Shown here in pieces: positions 51,122 through 61,393 of a stretch of DNA of 64,000 nt. The notes beneath the pieces were generated by a model, which was not told the DNA's origin, did not search any database, and was given only the letters and a program-made list of their open reading frames with translations. The DNA is from Oscillospiraceae bacterium (GTDB taxonomy: Bacteria > Bacillota > Clostridia > Oscillospirales > Acutalibacteraceae). The translations under genes were made by a program, and so were the position numbers. Within the stretch, counting starts at the first letter, position 1. Each line of letters begins with the position of its first letter. The stretch is taken from positions 62,001 through 126,000 of the forward strand of contig CADBBT010000006.1 in NCBI GenBank assembly GCA_902792985.1, in the 5' to 3' direction.

Positions 51122-53263
51122 TCATGCTGTTGGTGTATACACCAGCATGAAGCAGTGCGAGCGAATCTTGCCCTCCATGACCTTGCCGCGGAACTCGTTG
51201 CCCGTGACCTCCTTGCCGCCGATGTTCAGCGTGGAGACGTAGCCGATGTCCTCGCTGACCGCCTGGTCGTGCGAGACGATGCGAATCCAGCTTGCCGGGT
51301 CGCCGGTCAGCGTTACGCCGAGCTTACTCTGCGCAATGGTCTTGAACTCCTCGGAGGAGATCGTGAAGGTCGATTTGAAATCGCTGACCTCGTAATCGCC
51401 GTAGCTCGGACGTCCGCCGTTCAGATACGGAAGCTGGCTGCCGCCCCAGACGTTGTAATACGAGGTGGTCTTGCCGGCGCTGATGGAATGGAACGGCGTC
51501 AGAGCCGTGCTGCCGTTATAGGCAAGGTAGAGACCCTGACTCACAACCTCGTCCACAACCTCGGTGCAGGTCGCGGAAGCCGTTTTGCCATAGGCGTTCG
51601 CGTCGGCGTTCAGGCGGTAGTTGTTGTATTTTGCAAAGGTATACAGCGCAACGGCCTGCGCCTTGAGCGCCTCTTTGGAAAACGAACCGCCCATCTCCGT
51701 TTCCAGCGCAGAGGCGAGATATTCGCGGGTGTTGTAATCTGTGCCGGCATAGTTGATCGTTGCCGGATAGGTGTCGCCGGTGACCAGCGTGGTGCCGTAG
51801 TAGTAGTTTGCGAGAATCTGCGCATAGGTCCAGCCCTGCTTGGCAAGATAATCCGCGCCGTGCTGGCTGAGTCCGACGCCGTGGCCGTAGCCGAACACAT
51901 AAAACGTGAACGTGCCGCTTGTGGAGGGCGCGCTTGTCGTTGTTGTTGCGGCGGAAACATCGCTGGCGCCCGGTTCCGCCGGGGTCAGATTGTTGCCGGC
52001 CGGAAGGCTGGCGGATGAGGGCTGGGTCGTGGTCGTGGCGTCGCCGCCAATGTTGACGGTCGTCAGCGCGCCCGGCGCCGCCGTGGAAAGCGACATATCG
52101 CTCGCGGAGGTCGGCTCGGTGAACACAAAGTGCTTGAGCAGCGCAATCGGCGTTGCGATGGCGGCAATGAGCACGATCACGGCAAAGATGATGACGCCCT
52201 TGCTGACCTTCTTGCCCTTTTTCTCCTCGGTCGCAGGCGCTTCCTCGGCCGGTGCGGCTTCGGCAAGCTTTTTGCAGACCGTTTCGCACAAGACCGTCAC
52301 GCAGTGCGGCAGCAGCAGCGCAAGATCGTCGGGGTTCGTGGTGTTGATCCGCTTGGCCTTTGCGGTTTCGCGGTCGGCAATGGCAACATAGGCGTAATAG
52401 ACCGTGTTGCCGTCGTTTTCGTTGGAATACATTTCGGAAATGGCCGCGCCAAACGCCGCGTCAGACACCTGGCGCGCCTGTTTTGCCTGCCGCAGCAGCC
52501 GCGCGGACGCACTCTCCTGCAAATCGGCCTCGGTCTCCTCCTGCGGATAGGCGAAGTCCACCGTGTCCTCGATCTCCAGCAGCGTATCGCGCAGCTCATA
52601 GATCCAGTCCGTCACGGGGCCGTGGACCAGACAGATTTTTTCCTGCGCGCCGGAGAGCGCTTCCAGCATCTGCGTCACAGGCTCCACAAATTCGGGCTGT
52701 GTGGGCATCTCCTCGTGCAGCGGGGGCAGCGCGGTTTCGTTCAGTTCGGGCACGATCACCGCAGCCGGCGCTTCCTCTTCGGGTGCAAACATCAGCCGGA
52801 TCACCGAGGCAAGCTCGGCGTCCATACGGTCGAAATCCAGCGGCAAAACAGTCAGTGTTCCGCCGGACGCACGCACGGTAAAGCCGCTGAACAGTCCGTC
52901 TTCGCTCAAATGCACATCGCATTCCAGCGGCACGGCGCAATGCGCGTCCACATCAAAATCGGCTTCCATCAGATCGTAGTGCGCCGTGATCTGTGCGGCG
53001 ATCTGCGGCGATGCAATGGCGTCGAGCGCAAGCTTTGCAAAGATGACGTGCTTGACCGCGTTAAAATCTTCGTTTTCGGCGGCAAGCAGCAGATCGTCTC
53101 CGTCCTCCAGCGCATAGAGCGCCGCGTTGAACATGGCCTCATAGCTTTCAAACGCGCCGACGTTGTCCTGCGTCAGCCCGTATTCTTCCATCGTCAGACA
53201 GATCTTATAGACCGCGTCTGCCGAAGCGGCGGACAGATTTTCTAAAGTAAACAGTTTCAGCAT
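51122..53263 (-). CDS. Type II membrane protein with a circularly permuted SpoIID/LytB domain
   Basis: 713 aa from the ATG at 53263 (GGAGG 6 nt upstream); a TTG two codons earlier would sit on the ribosome site and is rejected. Residues 1-345 are a cytoplasmic acidic region of unknown fold, with CxxxxCETVCKKL near the end. One TM helix follows (about 356-378), then a Thr/Ser/Ala linker and an extracellular SpoIID-like domain. SpoIID proteins are peptidoglycan lytic transglycosylases or amidase enhancers used in sporulation and division. Here the signature block GYGHGVGLSQHGA plus ILANYYYGTTL (about 455-490), normally C-terminal, comes first. EYLASALETEMGG (about 511) and ALKAQAVALYTF (about 530-541), normally N-terminal, come after it, followed by FHSISAGKT (about 591) and the IGYVSTLNIGG strand region at the end. 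It is probably in an operon with cinA and srtB. Confidence 0.88.
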   Translation of the reverse strand: MLKLFTLENLSAASADAVYKICLTMEEYGLTQDNVGAFESYEAMFNAALYALEDGDDLLLAAENEDFNAVKHVIFAKLALDAIASPQIAAQITAHYDLMEADFDVDAHCAVPLECDVHLSEDGLFSGFTVRASGGTLTVLPLDFDRMDAELASVIRLMFAPEEEAPAAVIVPELNETALPPLHEEMPTQPEFVEPVTQMLEALSGAQEKICLVHGPVTDWIYELRDTLLEIEDTVDFAYPQEETEADLQESASARLLRQAKQARQVSDAAFGAAISEMYSNENDGNTVYYAYVAIADRETAKAKRINTTNPDDLALLLPHCVTVLCETVCKKLAEAAPAEEAPATEEKKGKKVSKGVIIFAVIVLIAAIATPIALLKHFVFTEPTSASDMSLSTAAPGALTTVNIGGDATTTTQPSSASLPAGNNLTPAEPGASDVSAATTTTSAPSTSGTFTFYVFGYGHGVGLSQHGADYLAKQGWTYAQILANYYYGTTLVTGDTYPATINYAGTDYNTREYLASALETEMGGSFSKEALKAQAVALYTFAKYNNYRLNADANAYGKTASATCTEVVDEVVSQGLYLAYNGSTALTPFHSISAGKTTSYYNVWGGSQLPYLNGGRPSYGDYEVSDFKSTFTISSEEFKTIAQSKLGVTLTGDPASWIRIVSHDQAVSEDIGYVSTLNIGGKEVTGNEFRGKVMEGKIRSHCFMLVYTPTA

Positions 53264-53275
53264 GGGCAACCTCCG

Positions 53276-55332
53276 TCAGCCGACTTCCCAGCGCGGGGTC
53301 TGCGCGTAAGGGTTCGTCTGCTTTTTCTTGCTGTAGTAAACCTGCGGGTAATGCGGCGCGTTGTTCAGCGTCGCAAGCGATGTATCGACCTCGCTGCTCT
53401 CGCCCGGGCGCACCATGCGCGCAACGACCACCAGACGCGCGTCGTCAAACGCATGCGAGCAGGTGGAAAGGGTCAGAAGCTGATCGGTCGGCAGCAGATC
53501 CACGCCGGTGTCATAGAGCGAACGCTCCTTCAGCGCGGCAAAGTATTCGGTCTTTTTCTCGTCGCTGGAAAGCTGGTTGAAATAGTAGTTGAACACATAG
53601 CTGTTGTCGTCGGCGGGCACGGCGTTTGTGAGAAACACCGCAACGACCTTCCAGTTGTAATCGGCATACATCGTGTTGAACGTGATGACCGGCGCCTTGC
53701 GGAAGCCGTCGATGTTCTGATAGGCGTCGAGTGCGCCGAAGATCGTGTGGTCGTTCATATGGTGGCCGTAGATGACCGTGTTGAAATCGAGCGTGGCGAT
53801 GTTGTTGATGCAGCTGACGAACGGGCAGCCGTATTTTGTGCTCTTGCCCAAAAAGTTCTTGTTGAGATAATCCGCGTCGTTCGTTGTCTGCACAACGGGC
53901 AGGCTGGTGTTCAGTCCGGGAATTTCAAGATAGCCCGCAAAATCCGAATTCGTTGCATAAAGGCGCGCATATTTGAGCTGCAGCCCTTCCGGGAACACGA
54001 TGCCCGGAAATTCGCCGCGCAGCTGCGCCCATTGCTGCTCGTCGGTCAGTGTAATCGTGTTGCCGCCGACCATCGGCGCGGCGACCTGCGTTTCCAGCAC
54101 AAGGTCGGAAAGCTGATTTTCCAGCGCAAGATTGTCCTTGTGCAGCTTATATTCCCGCGCGAGCACACCGAGCGAGGCGAGAATGGCGAGGATGCTGACG
54201 GTCAGCACGATCTTGCGCGTCGGGCTCCAGGGTTTGCGTTCGGCCTGCGCTTTTGCGCTTTGTTTGTCAAGCTTCGCCTGGGCTTTTTCGGCTTTTGCCT
54301 GTGTCTTCTGCGCTTCTTTGTCGGCCTTTGCCTGCGCTTTTGCGGCTTTTCGGTCCTCTTTCGCCTGCGTTTTTGCAGCTTTTTCAGCCTGCCGCTCCTC
54401 TTCCAGCCGCAGCTGTGCGGCCTTTGCTTCCTGCGCTTCTCTTTGTGCGCGTTCCTGCGCTTCGCGTTCGCGCAATTCCGCTTCCCTTTGTGCGCGTTCC
54501 TGTTCTTCGCGCGCTTTTTCCTCCTGCAGCCGGGCGGCCTCCTGCAGCCGTTCCTCCTGCGCCTTTGCGGCTCTTTCAAGCGCGTCTTCGTCGGCGCTTT
54601 CACCGACAACAACGGCCGGGATCGGCGGACTCGGCGGCACAGCCGGCGCTGTCTGTTCCTGCACGGCCGGCGCTGCGGGCACCGGCTGTTCCTGTTCCTG
54701 TGCCTGCTCCTTCGGTTCCGGTTCATCCGGCAAATTTACTGCATGTTCGCTCGGCGAAACGGGCGGCTGCGGCGAAACGGGCGGCTGCGGCGAAACGCCC
54801 GCGCGCGGCTGCACGCGTTTGGCGTAGCGCGTATGGAACGCTTCGGTCGCCTCGTCCACCTCGCGCACGGCGAGGTCGCCCGGAATCGGGTCGTCTTGCG
54901 GCGCATCGTCAACAAGGCTGAATTCATTCACGGAAAAACTGCCCTGCTGTGCGGCGCGACGGCGTTCACGCTCCTCCCGCAACTCGTCGGGGTCCTTTGC
55001 CTGAAACGCGATATGCGTGCCGGGATCGGGTGCAATGCGGCGCGGTCGACCGCTTTTTTTTGCTTCCAGCGGTTCAAAATCCGCGCTTTGATAAAGGATG
55101 CGCGTGCCGGGGTCCTGCGCCGGATCTTTCGGCGCTTCCTGCGGCGTCTGTTCGCTTTTTTTCGGCGCTTCCTGCGGCGCCGCCTGCTGGTTTGCCAAAA
55201 TCTGCAGCAGTGCGGAGATCTGCTCCGGGGTCAGATTCGGCATCTCGCCCGGTGCAGCGTCCGGCGGCGAGGCTTGTGCGCCGGAACGATGTTCAGTTTG
55301 CGGACGGTCCGCACCGTCCTCATAGATGATTT

Positions 55333-55336
<4 letters not shown>
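53276..55336 (-). CDS. srtB: Class B sortase with a long cytoplasmic coiled-coil N-terminus
   Basis: 686 aa from the ATG at 55336 (AAGGAG 8 nt upstream), overlapping the cinA stop as ATGA, so the two are translationally coupled. The C-terminal domain (about 440-686) is a sortase: DFAGYLEIPGLNTSLPVVQ, DYLNKNFLGK, catalytic His in VIYGHHM (about 522), Cys in LSTCSHAF (about 623) and Arg in DDARLVVVARMV (about 632). One TM helix (about 372-393) makes it type II. Unusually, about 370 residues precede the TM: two related motifs (DPGTRILYQ, DPGTHIAFQ), a PQPPVSP repeat, and a Lys/Glu/Gln/Ala-rich coiled coil (about 245-365). Typical SrtB enzymes have a short N-terminus. Family role: cleaving a sorting motif and linking the protein to the wall or pilus. 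No clear substrate motif was found in this window. Confidence 0.92.
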
Positions 55337-56646
<1,310 letters not shown>

Positions 56647-56664
56647 GATTTTTCCTCCGGAAAA

Positions 56665-56905
56665 TAGCGGTCAGCTGTTAGCTGGTAGTCGTTAGTCGTT
56701 AGTCGGTAGCTGCTAGCTGATAGCTGTTAGCCGTTAGCTGTTAGCCGCTAGCGATTTGAAAAGGACGAGCAGCAACTACCCGTTAAGTTCTCACTGATTA
56801 ACTCACTTTGTGAAAATTTACCGTCAAGATTTGCACATCGAATTAATCAGCGGGTACCTAACTGCTAACTGCTAACAGCTAACAGCTAACAGCTAGCAGC
56901 TAACA
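56665..56905. repeat. TTAGCTG/GCTAACA short-word repeat flanking a MITE
   Basis: From 56668 to 56753 the plus strand is built of 7-10 nt words such as GTTAGCTG, TAGTCGT and TAGCTGA. From 56861 to 56905 the reverse-complementary words occur (GCTAACA, AGCTAGC). The two arms could pair over long stretches, with the small TIR element (56782-56862) between them. The right arm supplies the TAG stop codon of thiI (56900-56902). There is no coding potential. Confidence 0.75.
56782..56862. mobile_element. MITE-like element, copy 2 (81 bp, shortened, inverted relative to copy 1)
   Basis: Inverted ends, GTTAAGTTCTCACTGATTAA on the left and the complement of GTTAGGTACCCGCTGATTAA on the right, match at about 18 of 24 positions. 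Its reverse complement aligns with the first half of copy 1 (4405-4571), including the interior TGCAAATCTTGACGG. It therefore looks like an internally deleted family member, with no coding capacity. Confidence 0.7.
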
Positions 56906-58072
56906 TGCATCAATCGACGTGAACCGTGTCCCCTCCACGGCGCGGTCGATCAGCGGCGCAAAGTCAAACGCGGCTTCAGCCTCTTCCAGCAGTTCAACTG
57001 TCGGGCGGGTCTTGGGATGCTTCGGCGTAAACACGGTGCAGCAGTCCTCATAGGGCAGCAGACTCGTTTCAAATGTATCGATCCTGCGGGCGATCTCGAT
57101 GATCTCGTCCTTATCCATACCGATCAGCGGACGGAACACCGGCAGACTGCTCGCTGCGTTTGTCACGGCGAGCGAATCGATCGTCTGCGACGCCACTTGA
57201 CCAAGGCTTTCTCCGGTGATGAGCGCCTTGCAGCCGTCGTTTTCCGCAAGCCGCGCGGCAATTCTCATCATCATGCGGCGCATGACGAGGGTGAACATAT
57301 CCTCCGGCACATGGTCGCGGATGGCCTCCTGCAGTTCGGTGAACGGCACGAGCATAAAGTTGATCCTGCCGCTCCAGCGCGCCACAAGCTTTGCAAGATC
57401 GCGCACCTTTTGTTCGGCGCGTTTGCTGGTATACGGCGGTGAAGCGAAGTGGACCGCGTCGAGGATCAGGCCGCGTTTGCTCATCATGTAGCCGGCAACG
57501 GGGCTGTCGATGCCGCCGGAAAGCAGCAGACACGCGCGCCCGGACGAGCCGACCGGCAGGCCGCCTGCGCCCTTTTGCTGGTTGCCGTGGATGAGCACGG
57601 TGTCGCGCACCTCCACCGTCACGATGAGCTGCGGCTCATGCACGTCCACCTTCAGATGCGGAAAGCGCGAAAGCAGAAAACCGCCCACTTCGGCGCAGAT
57701 CTCCGGCGAGGTCTTTTCAAATTTTTTGTCGCTGCGTTTGGCGTTGACCTTGAACGTGCGCACATTTTGCAGATCGCCGCCCAAGAATTCCAGCGCGGTC
57801 TGCCGGATGGAGTCCATGTTTTTATCGCACACCGCGGCCACGGAAAAGCCGACGATGCCGAACACACGGCGCATGCGCTCCTCGGCGCTTTCAAAATCGA
57901 TCCCGTCGTCTTCGGGCCACGCGATGATCGTGGACTGCGATTTGAGAAATTCAAATTTTCCCAGCGGCGACAACCGCCGGCGCATATTTTTGATGAGGAT
58001 GTCCTCAAATGTGGAACGGTTGAGCCCCTTGAGGACGATCTCTCCGTTTTTGACCAGAATTACCTTTTTCAT
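56900..58072 (-). CDS. thiI: tRNA 4-thiouridine synthase ThiI
   Basis: A 390-aa cytoplasmic enzyme that adenylates U8 of tRNA and inserts sulfur to form 4-thiouridine; in some bacteria it also serves thiazole synthesis. An N-terminal ferredoxin-like/THUMP region (about 1-165) is followed by the PP-loop ATP pyrophosphatase with SGGIDSPVAGYMM (about 182). Cysteines occur in LPYEDCCTVF (about 345). There is no C-terminal rhodanese domain, as is usual in Firmicutes, where a dedicated cysteine desulfurase supplies sulfur; such a gene lies 11 bp upstream. The AAGGAC ribosome site overlaps the stop of that gene. The end of thiI runs into the TAGC-word repeat, which provides the stop. Confidence 0.95.
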   Translation of the reverse strand: MKKVILVKNGEIVLKGLNRSTFEDILIKNMRRRLSPLGKFEFLKSQSTIIAWPEDDGIDFESAEERMRRVFGIVGFSVAAVCDKNMDSIRQTALEFLGGDLQNVRTFKVNAKRSDKKFEKTSPEICAEVGGFLLSRFPHLKVDVHEPQLIVTVEVRDTVLIHGNQQKGAGGLPVGSSGRACLLLSGGIDSPVAGYMMSKRGLILDAVHFASPPYTSKRAEQKVRDLAKLVARWSGRINFMLVPFTELQEAIRDHVPEDMFTLVMRRMMMRIAARLAENDGCKALITGESLGQVASQTIDSLAVTNAASSLPVFRPLIGMDKDEIIEIARRIDTFETSLLPYEDCCTVFTPKHPKTRPTVELLEEAEAAFDFAPLIDRAVEGTRFTSIDAC

Positions 58073-58083
58073 TGCAGAAGTCC

Positions 58084-59217
58084 TTACAGTTTATTTCGAA
58101 TCACGCGCACCGCTTCGCACAGCCCGGCAAAGCAGAAATCCATCTCTTCCTGTGTGGTCTGATCGCTCAGACTGATGCGCAGCGCGCTGTTTTGCCGTTC
58201 GGCGGAAATGCCCGCCGCGGCAAGCACCGGACTGCGGTGCCCTTTGGCACAGGCGGACCCAGCGGAAACGCAGATGCCCATATCGGACAAGAAGTTGAGC
58301 ACGACCTCGGACGGTCTGCCCGGCAGGGAGAGGTTGATGATATAGGGCGACGCTTCAGCGCCGCTGTTGAGCACGACCGCTTCGCCGAGCGAACGCAGCT
58401 TTTCCGTGAACCGGTCGCGCAGCGCCGTGATGCGGGCAAGCTCTTTTCCGTTTTGCAGCACGCTTGCCGCCCCGCCGAAGCCCGCAATGGCGATCATCGG
58501 CTCGGTACCCGGGCGCAGCCGGTTTTCCTGTTCGCCGCCGAATACGCGCGGCACAAGATGCACGCCCCGGCGCACATACAGCGCTCCGGCGCCCTTCGGC
58601 CCGTGGATCTTATGCGAGCTCACCGTCAAAAGGTCGGCGCCGATCTTTTCGGGGAACACCGGCAGTTTTCCGAACGACTGCACCGCGTCCACATGAAACA
58701 GCGCAGGCGCGCCCTTGCGTTTGAGGATGGCGGGCACGGCTTCGATCGGTTCGATCGCGCCGAGCTCGTTGTTCACATGCATCATCGTCACAAGGATCGT
58801 CGCGCTGTCGATGGCGTTTTCCAGCGCGGACACCGGCACCGCGCCAAAGCGGTCGGTCGGCAAAAATACAACGTCAAAGCCCTGCGAAGCAAGCTCCTTG
58901 CACGCCTGCAGCACCGACGGGTGCTCCACAGCGGAAACGACCACACGGCTGCCCTTGCGCTTTTGTGCTGCCGCAGCGCCGAACACGGCGAGGTTGTTTG
59001 CCTCGGTACCGCCGGAGGTGAAGGTCAGACAGCGCGGATCGCAGCGCAGCGCGTCGGCCACGGCCTTGCGCGCCTGTTCGCGCAGCGTTTCGGCGGCAAA
59101 GCCTTTTTCGTGCAGCGAGGACGGGTTGCCCCAATCGGTTTCCATCGCGCGCAGCATCCATTGCTTTGCCTCTTTACACAGCGGCGTTGTGGCGCTGTTG
59201 TCAAGATACGCCTGCAT
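58084..59217 (-). CDS. iscS: Cysteine desulfurase (NifS/IscS family)
   Basis: A 377-aa PLP enzyme that takes sulfur from cysteine as a persulfide. The start at 59217 (MQAYLDNSATTP) is chosen because AAGGTGG lies 6-7 nt upstream; an ATG seven codons earlier has no ribosome site. Motifs: YLDNSATTP, TSGGTEANN (about 70), HVDAVQSFGK, the PLP lysine in SSHKIHGPKG (about 200) and the catalytic loop cysteine in SAGSACAKGH (about 317). The partner thiI follows 11 bp later, indicating a tRNA-thiolation (NifZ-like) role rather than general Fe-S assembly. A consensus-like promoter precedes it. Confidence 0.95.
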   Translation of the reverse strand: MQAYLDNSATTPLCKEAKQWMLRAMETDWGNPSSLHEKGFAAETLREQARKAVADALRCDPRCLTFTSGGTEANNLAVFGAAAAQKRKGSRVVVSAVEHPSVLQACKELASQGFDVVFLPTDRFGAVPVSALENAIDSATILVTMMHVNNELGAIEPIEAVPAILKRKGAPALFHVDAVQSFGKLPVFPEKIGADLLTVSSHKIHGPKGAGALYVRRGVHLVPRVFGGEQENRLRPGTEPMIAIAGFGGAASVLQNGKELARITALRDRFTEKLRSLGEAVVLNSGAEASPYIINLSLPGRPSEVVLNFLSDMGICVSAGSACAKGHRSPVLAAAGISAERQNSALRISLSDQTTQEEMDFCFAGLCEAVRVIRNKL

Positions 59218-59249
59218 CCGGACCCACCTTTCCATCATAGTTACAGAAC

Positions 59250-59278
59250 ATTATACTATAAATAAAACGCAGATGCAA
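59250..59278 (-). promoter_or_regulatory. SigA promoter of the cysteine desulfurase-thiI operon
   Basis: On the minus strand, TTGCAT (59273-59278), a 17-bp spacer and a perfect TATAAT (59250-59255), 33 bp before the chosen start. The GA-rich repeat tract begins immediately upstream. Confidence 0.85.
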
Positions 59279-59295
59279 TAAAAAATTGCAAAAAT

Positions 59296-59580
59296 TTTGA
59301 AAAAGGAAGGGAGGGAACAGGGAGCAGGGAACAGGGAACAGGGATTAAGGGATTGAGGGAATAAGGGATTAAGGGAAGAGTGGAGTTTGGAGAGTTGAGA
59401 GAGAAGAGCAGGGAGCAGGGAGCAGGGAACAGGGAACAGGGATCAGTGGACAGGGAGCAGGGATTGAGGGATTGAGGGATTAAGGGATTGAGGGAATAAG
59501 GGATTAAGGGATTAAGGGAATGAGTAGAGAAGGAACAGGGGTCGGATAGTAAAAAACCGTAGGGGCGGCCGGTTGCCGCC
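59296..59580. repeat. GA-rich short-word repeat tract ending in a GGCGGC hairpin
   Basis: The left part of a 782-bp gene-free gap. It contains words AGGGAACAGGG, GGATTAAGGGATTGAGGGAA and GGAGAGTTGAGAG, the reverse complements of those at 49641-49898. It ends with CCGTAGGGGCGGCC (59557-59570) and a GGCGGC/GCCGCC hairpin (59564-59580), again matching the 49743-49767 module on the opposite strand. No coding potential. Confidence 0.8.
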
Positions 59581-59619
59581 AGCAACATGATAGGCGATGA
59601 CCCTGTTGAGGTGGGATGC

Positions 59620-59738
59620 TGAGCCTTCCGCTTTACCGATAAGCAGAACCTCCGCTTACCTATGTTCTGAGCTTTTCAACTTACCTATGTGCTGAACCTT
59701 TCCATTTTTCGAAGCGCCGAACCTCCGCATACGCATTC
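59620..59738. repeat. Degenerate 25-bp tandem repeat, four to five units
   Basis: Units start at 59620, 59645, 59668, 59693 and 59718 (last partial), each beginning like TGAGCCTTCCGC or TGAACCTTTCC; the middle ones carry CTTACCTATGT followed by TC or GC. Unit lengths are 25, 23, 25 and 25. Distinct from the flanking CT/GA word tracts. Function unknown. Confidence 0.65.
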
Positions 59739-59754
59739 CCTTATTTCCGTAATC

Positions 59755-59932
59755 TTTCAATTCTCCACTCAATCCCTTAACCCCTCATTCCCTCAATCCC
59801 TCATTCCCTCAATCCCTTATTCCCTCAATCCCTTAATCCCTTATTCCCTTATTCCCTGATCCCTGTCCCCTGTTCCCTGTCCCCTGTTCCCTGTCCCCTG
59901 ATCCCTGTCCCCTGATCCCTCTTCACGCATAA
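59755..59932. repeat. CT-rich short-word repeat tract upstream of ypeB
   Basis: Words CATTCCCTCAATCCCT, CTTATTCCCT and CCTGTCCCCTGTTCCCTGT, in the same orientation as 49641-49898 and opposite to 59296-59545. It ends about 70 bp before the ypeB start codon. In the remaining spacer a TATGATA (59954-59960) resembles a -10 box, but no matching -35 was found. Confidence 0.78.
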
Positions 59933-59999
59933 TTTCACCTTTTTCGGCAACGCTATGATACAGCATACGAATTAAGCGAACATTAAAAGGAGCGATTCC

Positions 60000-61346
60000 A
60001 TGAACGTCAATTTTTCCCGCCGGGGCGGCATCCGCGCACTGAGCCTTCTTCTTGCGCTGGTACTTGCGCTTTCGGCGTCTGCAATCATCAACGGCCGCCG
60101 CGCATCGGCGCTGCAAAACCGGTCCGCCGTCGCGTCACAGCGGGCGCTGCGTGAACTCGGCGAGCACCTCGATGCCATCAGCACCTCGCTGCAAAAAGCG
60201 CGCTATGTCAACAGCGCGGACATGCTCTCGCGTTTGGGAAACGAGCTTTCGCGCAGCGCGTCGTGCGCCAAAGTCAGCCTGTCCGCGCTCACGAACACCG
60301 GCACGGACGGCACGAACCTGTATAAGTTTCTCTCGCAGGTCGGCGATTTCACCCTTGCGCTGAACAAAACCTTTGAACGCAAAGGTGTTCTTACAGAAAA
60401 ACAGCGTGCGGCAATGCAGGCGCTGCTGTCTTATGCGCAATCGTTTTCCGACGCGCTGCACGCGCTCGACAGCGACTATGACGACGGCGCGCTGCGCTTT
60501 GACACGCAGAACGCCACGCTGCCCCTTGCCGAAAAAGGCGCGCCGGAAGCGTTCGACGACCACCTGAACAGCACCGCGCAAGCGCTTTCCGACACGCCGA
60601 AGCTGCTGTATGACGGTCCGTTTTCCGACACGGTGCTGAACCGCAAGGCGCGCGCCGTGGCATCGCTTGACGAGATCAGCACACAAACGGCCCGGGAGCG
60701 CGCCGCAAAATGGCTCGATTGCAAACAGACCGAGCTGCTCGCCGAAGGCGACACCGACGGTGCGCTGGCGCTTTACTGCTTCTCACGCGGGGCAAAGCGC
60801 ATCGGCGTCACAAAAAAAGGCGGCCTGCCGGCGTATGTGACGAACCCCGATTTTTCCGGCGAAGCGCAGATCAGCGCCGAGACTGCTATGAAGATCGCGG
60901 CGAAATATCTTGAACGCATCGGCTACAGCGATATGAAGCCGAGCTATTACAGCAACTATGACGGCGTGTGCACCGTGGTGTTCCACTATCAGAAGGACGA
61001 CGCCGTGTGGTATGCCGACCTCATCAAAGTCGGCGTTGCGCTCGACACCGCGCAGGCCGTTTCCTTCGACGCGCGCGGCTATCTGATGAATCACACGGTG
61101 CGCAAGCTGCCGGAGGTTCGCCTTTCTCCCGAAGAAGCCGCCGCAGTCCGCTCGCCCCTGCTGCGGCTGCTGGGCAGCAAGCTCGCGCTCATTCCGTTGG
61201 ACGACGGCACGGAACAGCTCTGTTATGAGCTGCACTGCCGCGACGAAAACGGGCAGGAGGCGCTGGTCTATGTCTCTGCCGTAACAGGCGAAGAAACGGA
61301 TGTGCAGCTTCTGCTGTATGCCGACGGCGGCGTGCTTGCAAAGTGA
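60000..61346 (+). CDS. ypeB: Spore germination protein YpeB
   Basis: 448 aa. In Bacillus YpeB is needed to place and stabilise the cortex-lytic enzyme SleB in the spore, and both are cleaved at germination. Sequence: an N-terminal TM/signal anchor (about 12-31, LSLLLALVLALSASAIINGR), a helical YpeB domain with FLSQVGDFTLALN (about 108-120), and PepSY-type repeats near the C-terminus (ETAMKIAAKYLERIGYSDMK; DLIKVGVALDTAQAVSFDARG; GYLMNHTVRKLPEVRLSPEEA). A good AAGGAG site precedes the ATG. No sleB adjoins it in this window, although the two are usually paired. It marks the organism as a likely spore former. The gap upstream is filled with short-word repeats. Confidence 0.93.
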   Translation: MNVNFSRRGGIRALSLLLALVLALSASAIINGRRASALQNRSAVASQRALRELGEHLDAISTSLQKARYVNSADMLSRLGNELSRSASCAKVSLSALTNTGTDGTNLYKFLSQVGDFTLALNKTFERKGVLTEKQRAAMQALLSYAQSFSDALHALDSDYDDGALRFDTQNATLPLAEKGAPEAFDDHLNSTAQALSDTPKLLYDGPFSDTVLNRKARAVASLDEISTQTARERAAKWLDCKQTELLAEGDTDGALALYCFSRGAKRIGVTKKGGLPAYVTNPDFSGEAQISAETAMKIAAKYLERIGYSDMKPSYYSNYDGVCTVVFHYQKDDAVWYADLIKVGVALDTAQAVSFDARGYLMNHTVRKLPEVRLSPEEAAAVRSPLLRLLGSKLALIPLDDGTEQLCYELHCRDENGQEALVYVSAVTGEETDVQLLLYADGGVLAK

Positions 61347-61364
61347 CGCAAACTATGATATAAT
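61336..61364 (+). promoter_or_regulatory. SigA promoter of the SDR gene, overlapping the end of ypeB
   Basis: TTGCAA (61336-61341), a 17-bp spacer and a perfect TATAAT (61359-61364), 29 bp before the start codon. It gives the reductase vegetative expression independent of ypeB. Confidence 0.85.
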
Positions 61365-61393
61365 GGAAAGCAGAATGCAAAGGATGTGAGCTT

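Noticed and set aside
59940..59999. SigG/SigF-type promoter for ypeB
   Set aside because: TATGATA and GCATA-like elements exist but their spacing does not fit sporulation sigma factor consensus; not supportable by eye.
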